In this document: positions 1 through 5,151 of the stretch, one piece after another | Layout of the letters: each line of letters starts with the position of its first letter | Numbering within the stretch: the stretch's first letter is position 1 | Origin: Desulfobacteraceae bacterium | GTDB taxonomy: Bacteria > Desulfobacterota > Desulfobacteria > Desulfobacterales > JAABSP01 | Direction of reading: 5' to 3' | Assembly (NCBI GenBank): GCA_011390035.1 | Contig: JAABTE010000196.1 | Coordinates: 1 to 5,151 of the forward strand | Length of the DNA stretch: 5,151 nucleotides | The notes under the pieces: generated by a model | The model's input: the letters and a program-made list of their open reading frames with translations, nothing else | Told to the model about the DNA's origin: nothing | Databases searched by the model: none | Translations under genes and position numbers: made by a program

Positions 1-2349
1 CTGCCAGAAGTCCACGAAGGCGTCCCGCTCCAGCTTCAGGATCACCGACTCGTCCACCATGTCGTTGGTGCGGGCGTCGCCGCCGGAGATGACGTAGGCG
101 ATGCGCTTGGCCAGGAAGGCGTCATACTCGCTGACGAGCCGGCCGCTTTGCATGTTGAACAGCTCGCCGTTGATCATGCCCTGGGCCGCCTCTCCGAATA
201 CCCGGATCTTGCGCGGCGCCGGCGGGGCGTACCCGGCGTCCACCATGGCCAGCACCTCTTTCTTGGCCTCGCCGATCTGGTAATCCCGGTTGAAGACGAT
301 CCGGTCGTTGGGGCCGAGAAAGCCGTTGGCCCGGGCGTCCGCCGCCGAGGTGGAGACCTTGGCCATGGCGATGTTCATGAAGGTGGGGATGAAATACTTG
401 GCCAGGTCCACGTCCGTGGTGTTTTCCGGAATGTTTTCGGTCATCTTTCTCCACAGGTTGAGGCATCCGCCGCCCGCGGGCAAAAGCCCCACGCCGATCT
501 CCACCAGGCCCATGTACAGCTCCGCGTGGGCCACGATCCGGTCCGCGGCGCCCAGGCACACCTCGCATCCGCCGCCCAGGGTCAGCCCGTAGGGGGCCGC
601 CACCACGGGGAAGGCGGCGTGCCGAGCCCGCTGCATCCCCTCCTGGGCCTGCTTGAGAAAGTCGCCGATCTCGGCGAACTTGCCCTGCATGGCAAGGTTG
701 CCCATGTAGAACAGATCGCCGCCCGCCGAAAACGCGCCGGGCATGCCGCCGGCCTGGTTGCCGATCACAAGGCCCACGCCGTTGGCATCGACATAATCGA
801 GGCCCTCGGCCATGAAATCTACGATCTCCTTGTTGATGGCGTTCATCTTGGTGTGGAACTCGCAGCAGAAGACGCCGTCGCCCAGGTCCACAAGGGAGGC
901 CGACTTGTTGGACTTGACCACCTGGCCGGCCGATTTGAGGGCGGCAAGGGAGATGATCTTGTCGGAAACCTGCTTTTCCTTGTAATCGCCGGTGGCGAAA
1001 TCGTAAAAATATTCCAGGCCCTTCTCGTCGGTCTTATAAAAGGATGTCTTGCCGTCGGCCAGCATCTTCTTGACCTTCTCCGGCGCGGCGAAGCCCTCTT
1101 TTTCCATCTTCTCCACGGATTCGGCCACGCCGATGGCGTCCCAGGTCTCGAAGGGCCCCATCTCGAAGTTGTAGCCCCACTTCATGGCGTTGTCGATCTC
1201 CATGATGGTGTCGGAGATCTCCGGAATCCGGTTGGCGGCGTAGATCAGGCCGTGGGCCGTCACCTTCCAGGCGAACCTGGCGCCCTTGTCGTCGCCATAG
1301 ACCATGGCGCGGATCTTCTCGGGCAGGGTCCTGGCTTTTTTTGCCTCGGCCAGGCAGGGGAACTCGGCCTTGCCGTATTCGCTGTACTCCAAGGTGGAAG
1401 GATCGATCACCTTGCGGATCTTTTTCCACTCGGGGGTAAGATCCGTCTTGTAAAATCCGGCCCGGACCTTCTTGCCCAGCAGCTTCTTGTCGATCATCGA
1501 CTGGACGAAATCGGGGGTCTTGAAGGCGTCCCGCTGCTCGTCGTCCGGCACCAGGTCATAGGTGTTTTTGGCCACATGAGCCATGGTGTCAAGGCCCACC
1601 AGATCGGTGGTTTTGAACATGGCGGTCTTGGGCCGGCCCATGGGCGGGCCGAACAGGGCGTCCACCTCGGGGATGGTCAGCCCGTCTTCCACCATGAGCT
1701 GCATGGCCTTGACGATGCCATGCACGCCGATGCGGTTGCCCACGAAGTTGGGCGTGTCCTTGGCCCACACGATGCCCTTGCCCAGAATCCGCTCGCCGAA
1801 ATCGGCCATGAAATCGAGGACTTCCTTATCGGTCTTCTCGCCGGGGATGATCTCCAGCAGCTTCATGTACCGCACGGGATTGAAAAAGTGGGTGCCCAGG
1901 AAATGGCGCTTGAAGCCGTCGCTCAACCCCTCGGACATGGCCTTGAGCGGAATGCCGGAGGTGTTGGTGGAGACGATGGCATTCTCCTTGCGCACGCCTT
2001 CAAGGCGCTTGAGCAGGGCCTGCTTGATCTTGAGGTTTTCCACCACAACCTCCACGATCCAGTCGCACTCCGCCAGCTTGTCGAAATCGTCCTCCAGGTT
2101 GCCTATGGAGATGCGGTCGGCGTCCTTCTTCTGCATCAGCAGCGCCGGATTGGACTTGAGCATGGCGTCATACCCGGCCTTGACGATCCGGTTCCGGGCC
2201 GCCGGATCGCTCTTTTCCTCCTCCTTCAGATCGAAGGGGACGATATCCAGCAGTAATGTCTTGACGCCGGCGCTTGCCAGAAGGGCCGCGATCCCGCTGC
2301 CCATCACGCCGGAGCCGATCACGGCCGCGTGCTTGATTCTTCTGACCAT
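1..2349 (-). CDS. fadN: 3-hydroxyacyl-CoA dehydrogenase / enoyl-CoA hydratase fusion (FadN type), 3' end cut by window edge
   Basis: Two-domain beta-oxidation enzyme, expected in the cytoplasm. It hydrates trans-2-enoyl-CoA and then oxidises the L-3-hydroxyacyl-CoA with NAD. The reading frame is open for 783 codons from the ATG at 2349 to base 1 with no stop; FadN proteins are about 790-800 residues, so only a short C-terminus is missing. Residues 12-19 (GSGVMGSG) form the Rossmann loop and D35 is the likely NAD-ribose acid. N129-S131, H154 (HFFNP), E166 and N205 (DTPNFVGN) fit the dehydrogenase active site. A second dehydrogenase C-terminal repeat spans about 355-435. The crotonase-fold hydratase spans about 478-690, with oxyanion-hole FSAGGD at 540-545 and both catalytic glutamates, E596 (GGGCE) and E617 (LVEIG). 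The dehydrogenase-first order matches Bacillus FadN, not FadB/FadJ, where the hydratase comes first. The start is fixed by an AGGAGG 8 bases upstream. The symbol rests on architecture and operator, and chain-length preference cannot be read. Confidence 0.95.
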   Translation of the reverse strand, partial: MVRRIKHAAVIGSGVMGSGIAALLASAGVKTLLLDIVPFDLKEEEKSDPAARNRIVKAGYDAMLKSNPALLMQKKDADRISIGNLEDDFDKLAECDWIVEVVVENLKIKQALLKRLEGVRKENAIVSTNTSGIPLKAMSEGLSDGFKRHFLGTHFFNPVRYMKLLEIIPGEKTDKEVLDFMADFGERILGKGIVWAKDTPNFVGNRIGVHGIVKAMQLMVEDGLTIPEVDALFGPPMGRPKTAMFKTTDLVGLDTMAHVAKNTYDLVPDDEQRDAFKTPDFVQSMIDKKLLGKKVRAGFYKTDLTPEWKKIRKVIDPSTLEYSEYGKAEFPCLAEAKKARTLPEKIRAMVYGDDKGARFAWKVTAHGLIYAANRIPEISDTIMEIDNAMKWGYNFEMGPFETWDAIGVAESVEKMEKEGFAAPEKVKKMLADGKTSFYKTDEKGLEYFYDFATGDYKEKQVSDKIISLAALKSAGQVVKSNKSASLVDLGDGVFCCEFHTKMNAINKEIVDFMAEGLDYVDANGVGLVIGNQAGGMPGAFSAGGDLFYMGNLAMQGKFAEIGDFLKQAQEGMQRARHAAFPVVAAPYGLTLGGGCEVCLGAADRIVAHAELYMGLVEIGVGLLPAGGGCLNLWRKMTENIPENTTDVDLAKYFIPTFMNIAMAKVSTSAADARANGFLGPNDRIVFNRDYQIGEAKKEVLAMVDAGYAPPAPRKIRVFGEAAQGMINGELFNMQSGRLVSEYDAFLAKRIAYVISGGDARTNDMVDESVILKLERDAFVDFWQ

Positions 2350-2357
2350 CGTTTTAA

Positions 2358-2363
2358 CCTCCT
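2358..2363 (-). promoter_or_regulatory. Strong ribosome-binding site of the fadN-type gene
   Basis: The minus strand reads AGGAGG, followed by an 8-base A/T-rich spacer and then the ATG at 2349. This is a perfect match to the anti-Shine-Dalgarno sequence at ideal spacing. It settles the start codon of the dehydrogenase/hydratase gene and points to efficient translation. Confidence 0.9.
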
Positions 2364-2396
2364 GTAACCTTCTGCGTAGGGTTCTGATTGCATAGT

Positions 2397-2416
2397 GAAT
2401 GAATGCTCATTCATTC
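2397..2416. promoter_or_regulatory. Palindromic operator, FadR (TetR family) type, overlapping the predicted transcription start
   Basis: A 20-bp inverted repeat has two perfect 9-bp arms, GAATGAATG and CATTCATTC, around a 2-base centre. Bases 2396-2413 also fit, with one mismatch, the 18-bp consensus I recall for Bacillus subtilis FadR (YsiA), TGAATGAMTANTCATTCA. FadR is a TetR-family repressor of beta-oxidation genes that long-chain acyl-CoA releases from DNA. The palindrome begins four bases past the predicted -10 box, covers the expected start of transcription, and lies 47 bases before the ATG of a beta-oxidation gene. Seen: the palindrome and its position. Known: the consensus. Inferred: repression of this gene by a FadR-like protein that is not in the window. 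Confidence 0.75.
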
Positions 2417-2419
2417 CTG

Positions 2420-2447
2420 AATATCAGACGGGCGGCCCCTGTGTCAA
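2420..2447 (-). promoter_or_regulatory. Predicted sigma-70 type promoter of the fadN-type gene
   Basis: The minus strand carries a perfect -35 box TTGACA (2442-2447), a 16-base spacer, and GATATT (2420-2425) as a 4-of-6 match to the -10 box. A run of seven T lies just upstream of the -35 box (2449-2455) and could help as an UP-like element. Transcription would start near 2413, inside the operator palindrome, leaving a leader of about 60 bases. The -35 box is convincing; the -10 box is weaker and the exact start is a guess. Confidence 0.6.
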
Positions 2448-2572
2448 GAAAAAAATGCGCCGGAAGTCTGGCGAGCTGGAGAATTTATCTCATGGAATCA
2501 TGGCGGGTTATTGTCGATGTCGATTTTTGGAGCCTCGTGGGGCGGGAAAGTTTTTTATGGCTGGGATAATAA

Positions 2573-2586
2573 TGAATGAGGATTCA
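2573..2586. promoter_or_regulatory. Possible second, degenerate FadR-type site
   Basis: The plus strand reads TGAATGAGGATTCA, with 5-bp arms TGAAT/ATTCA around GAGG. Its first seven bases equal the half-site of the main operator about 160 bases away, but the other half departs from the consensus. It lies in the non-coding gap just after the permease stop codon, upstream of the fadN-type promoter. It could be an auxiliary site or chance in A/T-rich sequence. Confidence 0.25.
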
Positions 2587-2610
2587 ATTAGACACGTGGA
2601 TTATGGGGCC

Positions 2611-4311
2611 TTAGTTTTCCCCCGCCTCGATCTGCGTAAACTTCCTTCCAATAAATGACGCCAGCATCACCAGCGAAGTCGAGATAAAGATCATTATGAT
2701 CCCCAGCGCCGACAGCCGCCCCCACAGCCCGTCCTCTGCGAACCGCAGGATCTGCACCGCCAGCACCTCCGTGCCCGGCCGGGACAGCACCACCGACAGC
2801 GTCAGCTCCCGCACGAACATGGTGGCCATGAGAATCCATCCGGAGACGATGCCCGGAATCAAAAGGGGGATGATGATGCGCCGGAGGGTATAAAGCGTTC
2901 CCGCCCCGCAGACGCGGGAGGATTCCTCCAGGTGGCCGTGGATCTGAATAAAGGCGCTGGTGAGCGGCCGGATGCCGTAGGGCAGGTAGGTGGCGATGTA
3001 GCCGATGAGCAGGGCCCAGATGGTGGCGTACAGCGGCGTTCGGACGAAGAACCACATGAAGCCGATGCCGATGACGATGCCGGGAAAGGAGAAGGACAGA
3101 AAGCCGAGCGACTCCAGCAGTCCGGAGGCCCGGGTCCGGATCTTGACGATGACATAGGCAACGAAGATGGACAAGAGGATGCCCAGGCTGGCGCCGGCGA
3201 TACCCAGAAAGACGCTGTTTTTCAGCGACAGCAGGGAGATGGGGTCGTGGATCACATCGGTCCAGTGGCGCCAGCTCATCATGGAGAAGGCCCTGGCGCC
3301 CGGCACCATGGAGTAGGGCGTCAGGGAGGTGTAAAAAAGCACGATCACCGGCAGGACGATGAGTACGAAGGAGATGACCCCCACTGCGCCGAAGAGCGGG
3401 TACTTGGCCCCTTTCAGGTCGATGATCGTGGGCCGGTATCCCCGGCTGGAGATGGTGACGAACCGCTCGCTTTCCGCCGTCAGGTGGCGGTACACATAGA
3501 TCAGGGCGATGGAGGTGGCCAGAGCGCTCATGCCCACGGCGGCGGCCACGCCGTAATCCGGGGCGAAGCCGGTGGCGATGATCCGGTAGATGTGGGTGGC
3601 CAGCACATGGATGCGGCCGGGCATGCCGATCACCGAGGGCACGGCGAAGGAGGCCAGGCTCCGGACCATCACCAGGATCAGGGATGCCAGAATGGCCGGC
3701 CGCAGCACCGGCAGGGTGATCCGGAAAAGGGTGCCCATGTTCGACGCGCCGCAGACCCTGGAGGATTCCTCCAGGGAGACATCGAAGGCGCCCATGGCCG
3801 GGGCCAGGATCAGGTAGGCGATGGGCAGGTCCAGCAGGCCCTCCACCAGGATCATGCCGCCCATGGTGTAGATGTTGAAGGGCGAGCCGTCCATGCCGAA
3901 AATCTGGCGCAGCGCCAGGTTGATCAGCCCGTTTGAGGGGTTGAGCAGCAGCACCCAACTGACGGAAAACAGGATGTGGGGCACCATCATGGGAATGATG
4001 GAGATGATCCGGAACAGGAACTTGAACGGGATGTTGGTGCGGGTGTTCAGATAGGCCAGAAAAAGGGCCAGGCCGGTGGCCACCAGCGCCGATCCGGTGA
4101 TGAAGACCGCCGTGTTGACCACGATCTCCAGCAGGGCCGGGTCCGTGTATGCCTTGATGTATTTTTCCAGGGTGAAGGTGCCGAAGGCGCCCAGGCCCTT
4201 TGAAAAGCTGCCGAGGATCAGCATCGCCACGGGGCAGACCGTCAAGAAGCCGACGATGACAATCAGCAGCGCCGTGAGCCGGGGGGCGGCGTTGTGGGCG
4301 GCGGTTTTCAT
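2611..4311 (-). CDS. Fused two-domain ABC transporter permease, ferric-iron/phosphonate (FbpB-like) family
   Basis: Inner-membrane channel subunit of a binding-protein-dependent importer, 566 residues, ending in TAA. It is two homologous permease domains in one chain, about residues 1-290 and 290-566, each with about six hydrophobic membrane spans; the first is near residues 12-34. Each half has an EAA loop that docks on the ATPase: E181-A189 followed by ITLP, and E462-A470 followed by IIIP. Both loops read EESSRVCGA. The length and one-piece layout fit FbpB/AfuB-type ferric permeases, and fused 2-aminoethylphosphonate permeases look similar, so the substrate is open. The frame continues upstream to 4629, but the ATG at 4311 is chosen because homology begins there and it overlaps the ATPase stop by 4 bases (ATGA). 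No strong Shine-Dalgarno precedes it, so translation is probably coupled to the ATPase gene. Confidence 0.9.
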   Translation of the reverse strand: MKTAAHNAAPRLTALLIVIVGFLTVCPVAMLILGSFSKGLGAFGTFTLEKYIKAYTDPALLEIVVNTAVFITGSALVATGLALFLAYLNTRTNIPFKFLFRIISIIPMMVPHILFSVSWVLLLNPSNGLINLALRQIFGMDGSPFNIYTMGGMILVEGLLDLPIAYLILAPAMGAFDVSLEESSRVCGASNMGTLFRITLPVLRPAILASLILVMVRSLASFAVPSVIGMPGRIHVLATHIYRIIATGFAPDYGVAAAVGMSALATSIALIYVYRHLTAESERFVTISSRGYRPTIIDLKGAKYPLFGAVGVISFVLIVLPVIVLFYTSLTPYSMVPGARAFSMMSWRHWTDVIHDPISLLSLKNSVFLGIAGASLGILLSIFVAYVIVKIRTRASGLLESLGFLSFSFPGIVIGIGFMWFFVRTPLYATIWALLIGYIATYLPYGIRPLTSAFIQIHGHLEESSRVCGAGTLYTLRRIIIPLLIPGIVSGWILMATMFVRELTLSVVLSRPGTEVLAVQILRFAEDGLWGRLSALGIIMIFISTSLVMLASFIGRKFTQIEAGEN

Positions 4312-5151
4312 TTCGCCAGCACCAGGCAGGATTCGGGCGGACAGCGGAGGGTCACGGCGTCGCCCTCGGCCAGCGGGGCGGTGGGATCGACGCGGACGAA
4401 AAGGCGGGTGTCTCCGGCCAGGATCTCGCCCTCGCACACCTCGCCCACGAATACCAGGGATTCCACCTTTCCATGAAACTGGTTGGCTTCGGATGCCGCG
4501 GCCTCTTCCGGCGGTGTTTCTGCCCGCGGGGCGGCCTCGGCAGGATGGGAGGCTTCCACCGATATGAACTCCGGGCGAATGCAGACGGTCACCGCCTCCC
4601 CCGGAGCGATGGCCGGATTCCCGCGGCATCGGATCGGGCCGAGGGGCGCATCCACCAGGGTGTGGCCGTTTTCATCCGCGCTTGATCGGGCCGTGCCGGG
4701 GATGAGATTGGCCCGGCCGATGAAATCGGCCACGAACCCATGGTCCGCGTTGAAGTAGATCTTTCGGGGCGAGCCGATCTCCATGATCCGGCCGGACCGC
4801 ATCACGGCGATGTCGTCGGACAGGGCCAAAGCCTCGATGCGGTCATGGGTCACATAGACGGCGGTGATGTCCAATTCCCCCAGAAAGCGCCGCAGCTCCT
4901 TCCGGGTCTCCTCCCGGAGCTTTGCGTCCAGGTTGCTCAGGGGCTCGTCGAACAGGATCACCTTCGGCTCGGCCACCAGCGCCCGGGCCAGCGCCACCCG
5001 CTGTTGCTGGCCGCCGCTGAGCTTGGTGGCCGGCCGGTTCTCGAAGCCCTCCAGTTGCACGAATCGCAGGGTGCGGGCCACCTTTTCACGGATCGCCTCG
5101 CGGGATTCGCCCCGCGTCCTGAGCGGATAGGACACGTTATCAAAGACGTTC
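4308..5151 (-). CDS. ABC transporter ATP-binding protein with TOBE domain (FbpC/PotA-like), N-terminus outside the window
   Basis: ATP-hydrolysing subunit that powers the adjacent permease at the inner face of the membrane. About 280 C-terminal residues are visible; family members are about 350-370 residues, so roughly 80-90 are missing, including Walker A and the Q-loop. The visible part begins NVFDNVSYPLR, typical of the stretch after the Q-loop. The signature LSGGQQQR is at 4998-5021, Walker B VILFDEP at 4941-4961, the D-loop SNLD just after it, and the H-loop histidine codon at 4845-4847. The H-loop reads THDRIEA where this family usually has THDQxEA. After residues typical of the ATPase/TOBE junction comes a TOBE region (about 4308-4700), interrupted by an Ala/Glu/Pro-rich linker at about 4485-4550. 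GTG and ATG codons near 5135 are internal, not the real start. Ferric iron, polyamine, phosphonate or sugar-type substrates are all possible. Confidence 0.92.
   Translation of the reverse strand, partial: NVFDNVSYPLRTRGESREAIREKVARTLRFVQLEGFENRPATKLSGGQQQRVALARALVAEPKVILFDEPLSNLDAKLREETRKELRRFLGELDITAVYVTHDRIEALALSDDIAVMRSGRIMEIGSPRKIYFNADHGFVADFIGRANLIPGTARSSADENGHTLVDAPLGPIRCRGNPAIAPGEAVTVCIRPEFISVEASHPAEAAPRAETPPEEAAASEANQFHGKVESLVFVGEVCEGEILAGDTRLFVRVDPTAPLAEGDAVTLRCPPESCLVLAK

Noticed and set aside
148..2256. A 702-codon open frame on the plus strand, the longest complete one in the window
   Set aside because: It lies wholly antisense to the dehydrogenase/hydratase gene. Its translation has no recognisable domain and is full of the His/Gly/Asp/Leu runs typical of the reverse strand of GC-rich genes. 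The minus-strand frame has complete catalytic motifs and a good ribosome-binding site.
2449..2473. A terminator-like element on the minus strand: a short hairpin (4-bp stem CGCC/GGCG, 8-base loop) followed by seven T
   Set aside because: The stem is too short to be convincing, and the T run abuts the -35 box of the next promoter. I found no stronger hairpin closer to the permease stop, so the end of the ABC transcript is unresolved.
2605..2624. GGGG/CCCC pairing around the permease stop codon
   Set aside because: It is only about four base pairs with no following T run, so it does not qualify as an intrinsic terminator.
2395..2658. An 87-codon plus-strand open frame across the intergenic gap
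   Set aside because: It starts at the operator palindrome, runs into the 3' end of the permease gene on the other strand, and has no ribosome-binding site or recognisable domain.
2932..3936. A 334-codon open frame on the plus strand, and overlapping minus-strand frames across the same stretch
   Set aside because: They are shadows of the permease gene. The Asp/Gly/His/Gln-rich translation is low in complexity, whereas the permease frame shows clear membrane spans and EAA loops.
4312..4629. Upstream extension of the permease frame (106 extra codons, possible start at 4629)
   Set aside because: The extension overlaps the ATPase coding region and translates to an Arg/Gly/Pro-rich string with no membrane character. 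The ATG at 4311 with the ATGA overlap is the normal arrangement.

Overview
The window is GC-rich and tightly coding. All three recognisable genes lie on the minus strand, so transcription runs from high to low coordinates. The set is a FadN-type beta-oxidation fusion enzyme under what looks like a FadR-type operator, plus a one-piece ferric-iron/2-aminoethylphosphonate-type ABC permease. It suggests a GC-rich fatty-acid-degrading bacterium. A sulfate-reducing or syntrophic member of the Desulfobacterota (former Deltaproteobacteria) is my best guess. This is inference from the style of the proteins, because the window carries no rRNA or other marker.

Layout, in transcription order. From the right edge to 4308 is the C-terminal ~280 residues of an ABC transporter ATPase with a TOBE domain; its N-terminus, including Walker A, lies beyond the window. 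Its TGA overlaps the ATG of the next gene by 4 bp. That gene (4311 to 2611) is a 566-residue fused permease with two membrane-domain halves, each carrying its own EAA loop. A 261-bp non-coding gap (2350 to 2610) follows, visibly richer in A+T than the genes. It holds a promoter with a perfect TTGACA -35 box, a 20-bp palindrome over the predicted transcription start, and a strong AGGAGG ribosome-binding site. From 2349 to the left edge runs a 3-hydroxyacyl-CoA dehydrogenase/enoyl-CoA hydratase, 783 residues visible and probably lacking only its last few dozen.

The two ABC genes form one translationally coupled unit and would make the membrane and ATP-hydrolysing parts of a binding-protein-dependent importer. 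The substrate-binding protein is not in the window and most likely lies upstream, past the right edge. The beta-oxidation gene has its own promoter and looks like a separate unit, probably repressed by a TetR-family FadR-type regulator and induced by acyl-CoA. Nothing in the sequence ties the transporter functionally to fatty-acid breakdown. I see no mobile element, CRISPR array, RNA gene or novel multi-gene system. The most informative signal is the promoter/operator of the beta-oxidation gene.
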